Below are positions 36,201 through 48,383 of a DNA stretch of 64,000 nucleotides, in pieces. The notes beneath the pieces were generated by a model that saw nothing but the letters and a program-made list of their open reading frames with translations, was not told the origin of the DNA and did no database searches. Made by a program: the position numbers and the translations under genes. The stretch covers positions 18,848,969 to 18,912,968 of the forward strand of contig JAKTNV010000004.1 in assembly GCA_022747635.1 (NCBI GenBank), written 5' to 3'. Positions within the stretch are counted from its first letter, which is position 1, and every line of letters begins with the position of its first letter. The stretch comes from Hetaerina americana. Lineage: Eukaryota; Arthropoda; Insecta; Odonata; Calopterygidae.

Positions 36201-37899
36201 GCAAGCCCGAGTTACATGCGCATGCCGTTTTATTCATAATTTACGAGTCGATCACCCTAGAACCCCTCTTCTCCTTGCAAGCAAGGGACAGTTTGCCCAC
36301 AGCTTAGGAGATGTTAATAACTTGGGCAGCCGATATTATTCTTTTTGGAATAGCACGGACTTAAAATCGCTCAATTTCTTAATGTCATCATGCAAGGCCC
36401 ACCATGTATTCCCACCTTGCATTACGCTGTTCAATGTCGCGTAATTTCTACATCCCTCAACTATCCCTATCCTTTGCATCCGACATAGTTTCTCCCGACA
36501 ATCCCATCTCCTCTTACACTATGACTGGCTTCTCCTCGTTTTTTTTCTCTCTGTTCATTTCACTGTCATATTTCTCCATTCCCGCATCTCAGAAGCCTCC
36601 AATTTACTCACGATCAAGTTCCGAGCCGTACGAAACCATGCTTTTAAGATCGTATTTTCGTAACATCTAACTCAACGTCCCTGTTATCAATTTCGTTAAC
36701 CTTATGAAAGCTTTGCCTTACGCACTTCTTTCCTCCTTCATACTGATTATTTTGGTCCAGATCTAATACGAAATGGTTCCACCTCCACCCTTATCCGTCT
36801 TCCGTCCGCCTAATTTTTACATTTTAAAATTCCTTCCTTATCTTATCCATGCCAATTCCTGATACTTAGTTTAATTCTGACGTGGTAGAAGTGATCACAA
36901 TGAATTTGGAAGCTTTTCTTTTATTCTTCATTCCCTTGAATCCTAAAAATTGCTAGACTTTTAGAGATGTTAATCAATAGTTATCGGATTGCGCTCAAAA
37001 ATGTTTTAGAAATTGGTCGTTGATAATCTATAGCCCGTTGATCTAGGTTTGTCCGAGAAATGGGAGCTTTTACTTCGAAATGCGACGGCGGTGCCTACTT
37101 AGATAATATTATCATAAAATGTTAACCGTGGATTACGCCAAGGCATAGTGGTAACTATAGCCCTCGTGATTCTAAGAAGACAACATCTAATGTAACGTTC
37201 ATAAATAGTAATAGGTTACCGCTGGGGATTATTCCACTAATGATTGATTAACAGTAAAGGTTATACAATGAATGATTGCAGATGGGTATTGCCCTTTACC
37301 ACGGTAAACCTTAGCACTAACAATAATTTACCGGAATAACACGACCCTTTACATTCTGTTTAGGGTTTTGGTGAATAGCTTGATATGCATGTATGTGTGT
37401 CACATGTTACATTGATTGAAATCGTCCGTTTGCCCTGCTACTACAACTTATCCCGTTGTTGAAAACACTTCATTCTCTTGTCGATCACCTAGGCTTGATT
37501 ACAAATATGCTGGCTTTCTGCTGCGAATTTTTTCTCATCTTTCCACGAGGTTAACAAGAGAAATATACAGAAATCTTGTTTATCCATGCATTGCCCCCTA
37601 CACCTTAAGATAGCATAATTAATTATTGGACTGCCTGTGATACCTCTAATTTGCATGTTACCGTAAACTTGAAATAGTTTGCTGTGGATTAACGAATATG
37701 CATGAACTAATAAACAGTCATCGCTTTGGAAATGTGGTAAGGTTGATTGATATTCTTTTATGTGCAAGATCAGATGTGACTCGTTGGCATTGATTTATTG
37801 ATACACTAAGATATAAAAAAGATAAGAACTGACTACGATGCGTAGAGACTTATGATTGTGGGATCTGGTCAGCTGGCTTTGGAGATGGGACGTTTAGGG
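33243..37899. other. AT-rich non-coding stretch
   Basis: About 4.7 kb without a supported gene. The longest frame (34237-34557, minus, 106 codons) has no recognisable family. A slight GC rise with CCTCCC words occurs near 35550-35660. Confidence 0.4.
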
Positions 37900-38100
37900 A
37901 AATGAAAAAAGTAGTGGAGGAGGGTAAAACAAATTATGAGGTATTAAATAGGGTCGGCAAAGAGAATTGACCAGGGGAAATAAGAATAACGCAGGTAGAA
38001 GTTGTTGAAGAATTGAGGGGTAGTTGTAAGTTGAAGGCCGTGATAGAAAGGGATGGTAAGCGGGACAGAGGGAGGAGCAGAGTAGAATTTTTAGATTGCT
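37900..38100 (+). pseudogene. Fragment of a non-LTR reverse transcriptase C-terminus
   Basis: The + strand reads VVEEGKTNYEVLNRVGKEN, a stop, then after a gap ELRGSCKLKAVIERDGKRDR and GRSRVEFLDCL. This matches the order TNEEVLNRVG ... GLLKDVIEG ... GKRGRGRxRxxxLD that ends many insect endonuclease/reverse-transcriptase proteins. It is short, has a stop and lacks the middle part, so it is a relic. It lies immediately before a SINE on the same strand. Confidence 0.55.
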
Positions 38101-38137
38101 TGACGGCAGGCCAAAATACTAAGACTTAAATAAAAAG

Positions 38138-38530
38138 GTGGTGGGGGTGATGCGGTGGCTAACGTGCTGGCTTCCCACCGAGAGGGCCCAGGTTCGAAGC
38201 CTGGAGAACAGATATTTTTCATTGGTATAACGATCCCTACTTGGTGCTTTTTGGGGAGCGCTTCGAGTACGCTGTCCGTCGAATGGAACGTTACACTGCG
38301 GCGCCTTAGGTTAAGAATAGGCTATTGCCGACGCCGGGTCTTCCATCCCAAATGGCGCAAATGACGATAGCTGCTGGTAGCCTTTCCCAAAGCTACTACT
38401 ACCACGTTAAGAAAGAAATAAGTGAACAGAAAAGAAAGGGAAAATTCTTCAAATTCGGGGAAGTAAATAGTCGTAAGGGACCATCCGAAACCTGCCCTCA
38501 AGTGGCTATAATACCTTGAATGAATGAATC
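38138..38530 (+). mobile_element. tRNA-headed SINE, family B
   Basis: The head has a polymerase III A box (GTGGCTAACGTGCTGG, 38155-38170) and a well-kept B box (GGTTCGAAGCC, 38191-38201) 20 bases apart, as in tRNA-derived SINEs. A body of about 300 bp follows, GC-richer than its surroundings, ending near the TGAATGAATGAATC run at 38519-38532, a plausible 3' tail. The head differs from family A. It cannot be a tRNA gene because no acceptor stem closes. No second copy was noticed in the window. The right edge is approximate. Confidence 0.7.
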
Positions 38531-40500
38531 GATTATAGCAGGCCGGTGAAACCAGCGTCTTCTTAAGTACAATATTTTCACGGTGATCGCGTGGGATAAT
38601 CCCTGTTGACTTTTTTTACGTGTTGCCGCAGTCTTTAAAATTGCAATGCGATATCAGTTCTGGTAGCATGTCTCGTTGATTAGGTTAGCTGGAGATGTTC
38701 TGGAAGGGACTACATGTTGTAAAAGAATCTTTTAAAAAACTTATGTATCTGTAGAATGTTGAAGATTTTTTTGCAGGTAGGTTTTGGTATCAAGCGGACG
38801 TTGGACATAAATTAGCGGAGGCACAAGGTTCAACTTATAGTATGCTGCGGAAGACTAATTAATTTATAAATATTTAAATCCCATTTAATAAATCCAGCAT
38901 TAAACCCCTTAGCTGGAATGGTATTTATTCTCCTAACATCATCATGTTTTTGTTCTCAAAAGCACTAATCTCCTTAGCTAATCTGGCTACATTTTGGAAG
39001 TAGGATAAACGTCGAAAGGTACAGGGACATAGATAACCATCCATAATTTTTTGGTTTTGCGCAAATATATAATTAGCTTTTTCAAATGAGGGATTAAACC
39101 TATCGAATCAAATAGTATCATCGGACGTATTTAAATTCGGTGATAAGGTATTAGGATAATAGCTTAATAAGCGAATTGTGAAAGGGAATCGAAATGTTGG
39201 GGTCCAATGAGAAGAGGAGTTAGTCGTATATTCATTCATAATAAATGTTTGTCCGAGCGCTTGAGTCAGTGAGAATATCCACATCCGATGTGGGAAATCA
39301 TATTTGAATTTGCGGATGTATTCTTTGGGCAGAATGCATTTTGGCGTTGACTACGCGTATAATACTTACATTCCTTAGATACTGTTAGTGTGTCTTCTTA
39401 GCTTGGTTTTCCATAATTGTTGGAGATTAAGTTTGCTCTATACTTAAGTGTTGAAAAAATTGTTTACTAAAGGAAATTAACGAATGTCATAATTTTTTTT
39501 CGTTTACAATGGAATGTTGTTGTTTTATTTGAAGCACTTCATACGTAGCATTGTTTTAAATAAAATTGGTAGATTTTCTTTGATAAATCACTCATTAAAG
39601 AATTAAACTGGCATTATAAATGACTCGTCCGACTTTCGGATTCTGTAGTAGACCTAAGAAACCCTTGGAAAGTACTGCATTGTCACTTGGTCGTTTAAAA
39701 GGAGTTATCCAGGCTCAGAAAGCGTGAATATTCCCCGAATTCAAAGTATGGAGTAGTTTATTTTACTTAATTGCCCAACTACTTCAAAAGTAAATAACGG
39801 CACTGCTTTTGTCAACCATCATAACTATTGATCATAAAAAATTAAAACAAAACCTTACATTTAGTTCGCGACCGGAAACCAGTTTATCAACCATTTAAGA
39901 AATTTCTATCCATTCGTAAAATCAGCATAGTTAGTAGTTGATAAAAAAGTTTGGCTTGGAGCTTGACGTACCCATAACATTTCATTTTGCCAAACGGATG
40001 CCAGAGATAATTGCGTAAAAGTGTTGTTTATTTCATTTCGGAGTCGAACTTAGTTTTCCGCGCCTGACCAAAGCCTATTAATGATGGAACTACTACCCTA
40101 AGCTAGGTGACGCTAGAAAAATATATTCGATGGTCGCTAACCAGCGGCTGTCTCATGAAACCGATTTCACGTACTCCATATGCTCTCTTCGAATGTACTC
40201 ATGTTCCTTGACTGACCAGTACCTCGTTCGCGAACGTAAAAAAGTTTTTTGTGTTTGCCCTATTTTTTACAGAAATTTGTGCGTAACATTATAGAAAGAT
40301 AAATAGATCATAACTAGAGGCAATTTATTTAAGGGATTGGTGACCGTGAATATTATCTATCCTCAATGACTTCGCTATTAATAGTTTTCCACTTCACTAT
40401 TCCTTACTTATTCTGTTCAATTGTTATATGACAGATTTACCTCGTTATAAACCCTCTTTAAGTTTTCGTGTTGCCAATACCTTTTCCCGTCTTATTTGCG
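38531..40500. other. AT-rich non-coding stretch
   Basis: No supported gene or repeat in about 2 kb. Confidence 0.4.
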
Positions 40501-43380
40501 AAAAACGCCCATTTTGCCTCCGCCGCGCTCGCTATTGAGTCGGATCGAAACGGAAGTTAAGAGCAAACGCCGCCGTCTGTCTGGCCTGATAAACCTCTCC
40601 GGAGTAGGTGGTCGAATACAGTGATGGCAACATGCGGGAAGGTTGAATGGCTGGTGGCTGGCAGGCTCCTGAGCTTGTAGGCAGGTCGTGGTACTGGAGC
40701 CGTTTGCGTAGCCGACGGGGGTGTGAGGGGCGTCCAGCATAACTCCACCCCTCCCCAAACGTCCCCTCCATCCCAGGGCACCTCAGGCCCCCATCCTTCC
40801 GCTGCCTTGGCCCCTCCCGCGCCCATTTCTTTCCCTCGTCCCCTCTCATGCTGGTTGTGGGGGAGTTCGGATAGAAGGAGCCACAGGGCCACCTCGTTTT
40901 GTGGGGTTGTGGGAGGTTAATTCCAAGTCGAAGGAGGTTTAGTGTAGCACGTGTTGTGCGAGGAATTGCAGTAATCGCGGGCGAAATGAAGACCTTAAGG
41001 CTGTGGATGGGTCTGTGGAATGCGTGTGGGGAAGGAAACGTACCGAGATATTTTCCCTCCCCTCTCACTTCCCCTTTACAGACCTTGCTCTGTCGCGCCC
41101 CACCCCTATCCATCGATGTAACGGACTTGGCTGAAAAACTCACGTCGTGGTCATTCACTTCGCTCTCGAGCCTTCGTCGTCTCGACACGCCTCTGTATGT
41201 GGGAGTGGATATATGACGGGAGATCTGCCGTTTGTGCGCGTCTGGTGCGTTCGGGCAATATACGCTGGAGCTCAATGTGAAGTTTCCAACAGGAAGTGGC
41301 GGCGTCCAGTGACTGGCTCTCGTGGTGTGGAATTTTGTATTCCCTCCGGAATCGACATGGTAATAGTCGGAATGCTTCGCGTGCGCTCATCAGCTTTCCA
41401 CTCCATTTCGTGGAAGGAGTTTCTTCTTCAGGTCAAGCCAGATGTCACCGAGCAATTGAGTCATGCTAAGACTGATCGGTGTTCATGGAAGCGGAATCTT
41501 GTCCCGGGGCTGGGTTAACATGACGCTTTCATTCATGACAGGTGGTATTTTCTTGGTCGGCGGCATTTCGTTGTCTTAAGACGTGCAGGGTCGTTGACTT
41601 CAATTCTTGGAATCTGTGCGGCCGCTGTTCTTCTCCTTCAGCCAATTGAGGCTCTCGCCCCCTCCACCTCCTTCCTTCGGCAACGAGCCACTTCCCTCCC
41701 ATCTCCACATCACACGTTCACTCCAGTGGGGATTTTACCTGTGGAATTCCTCCGGTGCCATGCCTTCGGATAAAGTGAGTTTTGAGTGCGCCGAATAGTG
41801 ATCGTTTGTCCTCTCCATCGAAGTTCCAAACCTAATAGAGGACGGATATGTGCATGCATGAACTAACTCTCTGCTAGACCCTTGAGGAGGAGAATGATGC
41901 GAGAGCGGGTAGCCACCTCTCGATACCCCATCATGTATTTTTAGAACGTCTCGCCATGTTTCAGAGATGTCTGGCCGCCTTTCGTTCTTGTTTGACGCTC
42001 GTGAACAGTTGTTTAGGGAATGGCGGAGGGCAGGGAGAGGCAGGGATAGAGAGAAGGGAGATGGAGGAGACATTTTCAGCCTGAGAGTGCGTAAGATATC
42101 CAAGCTTGTATCTGAAAAGCTGGGTTTCGAAGGGGCGAGTGAAGGATAAAGAGGAGCTGTTCGTCGTCTGCTGGAAGCGAGAGGATTGTCGGATAGGCGA
42201 TGGCGGGAAAAAAAGGTTAGAGGGGGCGACGTGCAGAAGGGAACGGAGGGAGGGATGTGCGTGGAGTTCGGGAAATGGAGGCGGGAAGGGAAATGACCTT
42301 GGTTTGGAGGACGGCCGGTGGCCACGCACTGAGTGCGTCCCCATTCCACGCTCCCTCTACTCTCTACCTTCCCCTCGGAAATCTTTCCACATTCCCGATC
42401 TGTCTGCCCCTTGAACCTTCTTCCCCCCCTCTCCTTGTAGCCTCCCTTCCCCGTTGGTTTTTCCCGCCCTTTTCCGTTTATGAATCCTTACCGACGCCAG
42501 GGTTTCCACTCCTGAAGGCTAGCTCCGTCGGCTTTCATTATTGCGAGTCCTCTAGGGAAACAGGCACTCCGTCCAGGTAATTTTGTCGATGTAATAATAT
42601 CACCGGTAAGTCTGCTCTGCCAAAGCCAATAGTACATCCCCCTTGGTGTGTGGTCGATTATACTACAAGAAATTATCGCGTCTCGGGCAAAACGTGGGCA
42701 TGTTAACCGTATGTGGTGGTTGATTTCCGTTGTTTGGACAACGGATTGGTAGTTGACGACGGAATCTTTGCATAATTCTCTCCTGGATCAGCTTCAAGGT
42801 CGCATGAAGTCGTCGTCACCACTATCTTAAGTGCGCGCAATCATGTGGCACCGATGACCGAGGAGGAGTCGTCACCCTGGCTTGTTTATTGCCATGCCTT
42901 TCGACCCTCGTCGTATACCTCATTAAAATGCAATTACTTGGCGAATTGCTGCTCCGTTCGCAGCGTAGCGAACGAATGTTTGGTCGAGAGCAGTCGTGCG
43001 CGCAGATCTGATGTCCACGACCAGATAGTACATATTTTGCCGTGCTCTTACTCCCTATCCCATGTTTCATCTTTCATCCCGCGGGTGTAAAGTTTGGAAA
43101 AGCGGGAGATATTTGTGCGCCTGCCATCTTGCGCCACTACTAAGAATCAAAAGACTTGTTGCGCAGTTCTTTTAGAATCGGTCTCTACCAGGAGCCATGT
43201 TTCACGCTGCGTAAGGAAAGCCGAATGCGGAGAAAGGGGAGTATTTACGAGATGGAGGAAAGAACCCGCCGAGAGAGGAGGTGGTGGGGATAGGAGGAGG
43301 AGCCATGAGCGAGCGGGAGAGGCTATGGTCCAATCGGAATTTGCTCTCCCTCGTCGCCACTATTTCACAAGAGAGGACTA
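40501..43380. other. Cluster of GC-rich islands 6
   Basis: Three GC-rich parts (about 40500-41300, 41600-42560, 42850-43340) lie close together. The first is C-rich on + at 40740-40860. The second is C-rich at 41640-41710, G-rich at 42010-42330, then C-rich again to 42480. Long frames (247 codons at 40532-41275 minus; 204 codons at 41735-42349 minus) are Arg, Ser and Pro-rich without domains. A CCAG|GTAATT word near 42580 could be a donor in a phase that fits the downstream PPP4R1 exon. The frame before it does not resemble the expected protein, so I do not call an exon. Confidence 0.45.
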
Positions 43381-45410
43381 ATTACAGCGCCGTTTCTATT
43401 ATTTTGTTACCATTAATGAGGAAAGCATGCTGTCCATGCGCGGATGTTGTAAAGCAAAATTTTTCTTTATTTTCCTTCCCAAATTTCGGTAAAGCAATGG
43501 CATTAGGAGCTGAATATATTCCCCAATTTCCTTTAGCCTTGTTAGTAGTATAATCTGCGTGACCTCGGTTTTACAAATTTTGTCATTGACGGAGACGTGT
43601 GAATCTTGCGCGATGTGACTACTACGGAGTTCTCGCATCGACCGCAGCCGCGCACTGGGGATCACTTCCTGGGGAACGTAATGACAAAGACCACACCCAG
43701 AAGCGTAATAAAGGGCTGCGGGAAAATATCCGTGTGTACCTTTAATATTGCTTTTTATCGACATATTTGATGTACTTATCGTTGTTACTTGCTTAGTTCA
43801 TCGCTTTTTTCTTTTCAACTGAGCAGTTTCAATTGTGGTTATGATAAATTCAATGGTCTTAAGTTGCGCGATCCGAGGGGACGTACTTGTTCTGGCGTAG
43901 ATCATTGGTTATTATAACTCGCAGTCCTAAGCGTTGCCATAGCAAATTTCTGAGTGCTTAAGTTACGTATCAGTTTTGAAACGAGCAGTACTTTTGAGGA
44001 AGGCGATCCCGTTTTCGTGTTCTCGAGTAATTTCGTTACTATTTCGACGCCATTAGTTTGGTTGGCGTTCGCACATCTCTGGTGCTTCGCTGAAGGTGTA
44101 TTTAGTTAAAGTATAGTTGACTGGATTATAAATATTCTCTAAACCGAAGACTTGTTATATCCGATATACAGGTATTAAGAAGAAGTGGTACATGTAATGT
44201 TAACCAGTGGTCTTTTTTTTTGTCCGAACATGATTACTAATTTTGCCTTTTCAGAGATAGTAAATACCACGTTATTTTTCATTTTTTCCGATCCAGAATC
44301 ACTTCAAATAATGTAGTAAATCGTAAAATGGGTTGACAGTGCTATCTCCATGACTTAGAAAAAAGACATGGAGGAGTCAGGGAAGGAACGGTCGTAAGTG
44401 TACATACATGTATCTCAGTAATAGATCTTAGTTTTTGGTGTGGGAGCTCAGCCTCTCCTCGTTCATTTTGCTTAAAGATTATCTCGTTTTGAGCATGATG
44501 TGATGATCATCATTGTATTTTATATCGACTCCTGTTTGCTCGCGGTAGTCGAGTTCTCGTTATAATCATGCTGGATATATTAGTTCGGTTGTTTATTCAT
44601 GGTGTTCATTCCATTCACAAAGGGGATCTTAAATCTTGATTTCCCGACGTCACTGCCGTTTGTTGCGCTTCTTCGTTTTTGCGAAAATTATAATTGCTGC
44701 TGTTACGTGCATAATGTTAATTTATTGTTTAGATGTGAATACTAAATTGCGTCATCGTTGTTAACCTAAAAAGAGTTGAACTGTATGCCAATGGGTTGTA
44801 ACGCTGTCAACCACTCTGAATTCAGTGAAATTCGAAGTATCTTAGCCAAGATGCATCTGTCTACTGTTGATGCCCGTCCTATCTGTGGTTAGTGATTGAT
44901 TAAATGTCCGTTAAATATTTTTAAATTGCCAAACCCAAACTACCCTAATTTCCCCTTGCACCTAAACTTATTTCACTTACCGCAATTGTAATGACAGACT
45001 CAATTTCGTAAATAATCATTGGATCGAACTAAATTATATGTATGGTTCTAGTGTTTTAATGGTATTATACGTAAAGTCGTGGTAGTGTGAACAAAATATG
45101 GTCGTGATATTACAAGTGTACGGTTATGATTAAATAGTGACCGATGGTTTGTCTATTCGCTTCCTAAGCGAAAGGGATGATTTCTGGGTTTGTTATTCGG
45201 TACGAATCAAATTAATTTGGACTGGAACAAAAGGAAAGACTTGTCTTGTCATATTCCAATTTTTACCTTCATTACGTTGTGACTGTATAGGGAAGTATGA
45301 ATGTATTTTTGATCGTGTCCCTCTTCTGGCAAGGGACAACAAGAGATAATTTTGGGATCCAAAAACACGTGCAAGAGGGCTAAATTAACGGTATAAGAAG
45401 GCAAAATTAG
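43381..45410. other. AT-rich non-coding stretch
   Basis: No supported gene. A 121-codon minus frame (43399-43764) has no recognisable family. Confidence 0.4.
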
Positions 45411-46720
45411 TATGCACCATTTTCGGGCCCTCTTCCCGGATCTTAGGTCCCGGAAAGTGGTACAGACTTCCGCGGCGGCCCTCGCAGCCGATTCTCATTT
45501 CCAGGAAGTCCTCAACAGAGCCTGGTTACACGAATGTTGCAGTTCGCTTTGGACTATTGGATTTTGTTTCTTTCGCTCTGTTCGCTCAATATTGTCACTC
45601 TGGACTCCGTGATGTCTCTCTGGATCCCGTGAAGGCAATTACAACGGTGCATGCTGGAGTTAGCACGTGCTCGGCCAGGGAAAGAATTTTTTATTGGGTT
45701 TAATAGGGCTCTGAATTGCTAACCCCTTTCACCTAACCCTGGCTCCATTGTCGCTGGTGGTGCTGTATGCATCCGTCGCCAATAGCTCAGTCGGTCACTC
45801 TCCCCTTTATCCCCCACCCCACGGACTTCCCCCTGCAGCCCAGCTCGAAAGCCCTCCCCCCCCATGCGCTTTGCGATGCCATCGACTTCACTTTTCCCCG
45901 TTCCCCGTCCTCACATCCCCACCTCCTATTCTCTCTCACCGCACCCCATCCATCGCTCCGGTAAGCATACACGCGCCTCTCGGGTCCTAGGAGAGGGGTG
46001 CTCGGGGGTAGTAGTTCACCCACCTCCGTTTCCTGATCCACCCCCCATCCCTCGCACATGCTTAACCATCGCCACCTCCTCCTCAGAGTTTCGGCGGAGG
46101 ATGCGGGCAGCGGCGGTGTTAGGAGGAGAGAGAGTGAGGTGCGATCGATAGAGCTTTTAGATCGATACTCGTGTATTTGGCGGTTTCCTCGGCTGCTGCC
46201 TGCGCACGCAGCATTCTCCCTTGCCCTCTCCCCTTGCGCCCACTCCTCTCATCCCCCGACCCTCAACCTTTTTCTCCCTCAAGCCCTCCCCAACTCCGCC
46301 ACCCCGTTTGCTTTTCCCCCTCGTCCTCCTCCCTCTAGCACCCATTCCCCCTGCGCCCTGCCTCCCATCCGCCCGCCTCCCGTGCCTCACCCGTCCCATC
46401 CGGCCTTACGGCTTTTAAGATGGTTTGTACGAAGAGGGGGGTGGAATGATGGGTGGGCTCAAGAGAGTGGAACTCCCTCACTTTGCGGATTCCGAATTCA
46501 TTCTGGCCTCCTCCCACTTCTCCAATCATCCCGCACCCTCCCATCCTCATAAAAAACCTTGCAACCTCTTCCTATTTCTCCCCTTTCCCCTACTTCTCCC
46601 TCATTTCTCCGCGGTCCCTCCCTGAAGAACCCTTCCTCATCCACCCCGCGCCGGCGCGATCCGCTGTTTTTTTAAATCCCATTTCACTTTCTCTCCGCTA
46701 CTTAGTTTAGAGGTTGTCCA
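45411..46720. other. GC-rich, CT-rich island 7
   Basis: Mostly C-rich on the + strand (45790-45960, 46200-46400, 46500-46650) with a G-rich insert at about 46090-46150. This is the last island before the first PPP4R1 exon seen. A good donor word, CG|GTAAGC, lies at 45959-45964, but the reading before it (LTAPHPSLR) does not match the PPP4R1 N-terminus. Its frames of 60-164 codons are compositional. Confidence 0.45.
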
Positions 46721-48273
46721 TTGACCGAATGCGTCTGGGATCGAATGCAATCGAAATCCCTTTAAGGGCGCGATGCACTCGGTAGCCAAATTCAATATAT
46801 ATGCTCCCGAAGGCTATTTTTGGGGGAAGTTTTTCACAATTGTGTGTGCCACAGCACTGTTTAGCGAAGCTTTTCCGATTTTAATAATCGAAAACCTGGC
46901 ATTGCGGTGTTTTTGAGCATTAATTAAAGACTGAACGTAGTGATGAATAGGGTATATATTGTAGTTCAATTTAGCTGCTCTTTATTTAGGACTCTAGGAT
47001 AACAAAAGAATCGAACATCAGCTTATAAAAGGTTTATTATTTTAAGGAATAATAGTTTATAAGGTCTAAGCACGTACCTATTTGAAGTCTAACAAAACGT
47101 CTATGAATGGGGGTAATCGCTTTTAAGGCGCATTTTAACTTTTTTATATCTAATAGTTGAGTCCCTTTTTCATTCATTTTGGAAGGTCCTATTTTTCTCA
47201 AATTTTGATGTATTTATACGACTTTTCACCATGTTATGCTGGCATTTTTGATACAGGAACCTGAGGAATGAGCAATAATGATAACGTATAATAATCATTC
47301 TTGTGGCATTGAAACCCACGAACGCAGTATTGGAACTTGTGGTTAAGCCAAATATATCTCATAGGATGTTTCCATGTATTATAACAGTGGAGTTTAAAGA
47401 CTGATATAAGGTTTGACGTAATATGCTTCGTTAATTATGTAATTTTGCTGGGATAATTGTGTACATCTTTCGGGAAGAGGAATAATTTTTAGATTCTTAC
47501 ATCGATTGTTGTTAACGGCGATAATGTAACAAGACTTAAAGCAAAAACTTAAAGCAAGGATAAGGATAATTTCGCTTTGGCCTTCATGTCTGAAAGGGTA
47601 TTGTATGCGATTGTATTGAATTTCTTCCGCCTGGGATGTCTACCCATAGCGGTAGTTGTTGTGTAATAAGAGTTCACAATCTTGGGTGTGGATGTCCCTA
47701 GCCGAATATTTTATCTCTGCGTTTTGTATTAAATCCCAATAAGAATTAATTCATTGGTGGCGTTGTTGTCGTACCCTCACAAGGTATTTTTAGGTGACGA
47801 CATCCTATTCTCAAATTATGTGAACAGGCCTCCAAAGAGAAGGAATATCACCGACTGGTAGTCGTTTGCGTCCAACGCCTTTGGAGTCGGTTCCTTTATG
47901 TAATATTTTCCTTAGCGAGGGTCCAAGGAATGGTCCCTCTAAATTTGGGAAATGCATTCCGTGGAATTATATTTTGAGAAAGAGCTTCATAGCTTCCCTT
48001 TTTTGAGTAGTTTAAATTTCCCTGTACGGATCCTGGCAGCGGCGTCAGCGAATTGAGGTAATCTTATCAAGGTGAAAAGTCACAGATACCTTCCGGATTT
48101 TCGTGCTATACCGAGCAATGGTACATCGTTCAGGAATCATAAAATATGCAGTTTTATGACCTGGTTCACTTTATTGTTTATGTTAAATATTAAGATACAT
48201 TGTGTTAAAGTTAATATATTATTTTATATCAATTTGTTAAGTTAACAAATTACTTATCTGCTCATTGTTACAG
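46721..48273 (+). other. Non-coding sequence upstream of PPP4R1 exon, probably intron
   Basis: It ends with the acceptor CTGCTCATTGTTACAG at 48258-48273. Because the next exon begins inside a codon, this must be intron. The length of that intron is unknown since the preceding exon was not found. Confidence 0.6.
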
Positions 48274-48383
48274 GAGAGCTGTGGCCCTAGCTGTGTTAGA
48301 CACACTGCATATCGTTACCAGAGACTCCCCCCAAGATATCACGACGGTCCTCCAGATCTTTTCTCCCCTAACCCAAGACCCTG
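48274..48383 (+). CDS. PPP4R1: PPP4R1 internal exon (36 full codons)
   Basis: Protein phosphatase 4 regulatory subunit 1 is a HEAT-repeat scaffold that binds the PP4 catalytic subunit and steers its substrate choice. The exon is 110 bp. It starts with the last base of a split codon and ends with the first base of another (phase 2 in, phase 1 out). It reads RAVALAVLDTLHIVTRDSPQ then DITTVLQIFSPLTQDP. This aligns with the vertebrate segment ending in SLLDTLREV, near the start of the HEAT array. Splice sites are standard: TTACAG before and G|GTACGT after. The split codon (G + AT = Asp) joins perfectly to the exon at 63343. The preceding exon should end in two bases of an Arg-like codon, and I could not find it. 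Identity rests on remembered family sequence. Confidence 0.82.

Noticed and set aside
38155..38201. tRNA gene
   Set aside because: Only the A and B boxes are present. No acceptor stem closes and the sequence continues into a SINE body.
40532..41275. 247-codon minus frame
   Set aside because: No domain, biased composition, lies in a GC island with several competing frames.
41735..42349. 204-codon minus frame
   Set aside because: Same compositional reason. The Ser and Pro-rich product changes character with base skew, not with any protein domain.
42257..42580. First coding exon of PPP4R1 ending at CCAG|GTAATT
   Set aside because: The phase would fit the exon at 48274, but the reading (ending ETGTPSR) shows no likeness to the expected N-terminal sequence and is low-complexity.
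45767..45960. PPP4R1 exon ending at CG|GTAAGC
   Set aside because: Good donor word, but the reading is Pro, Ser and His-rich and unlike the family.
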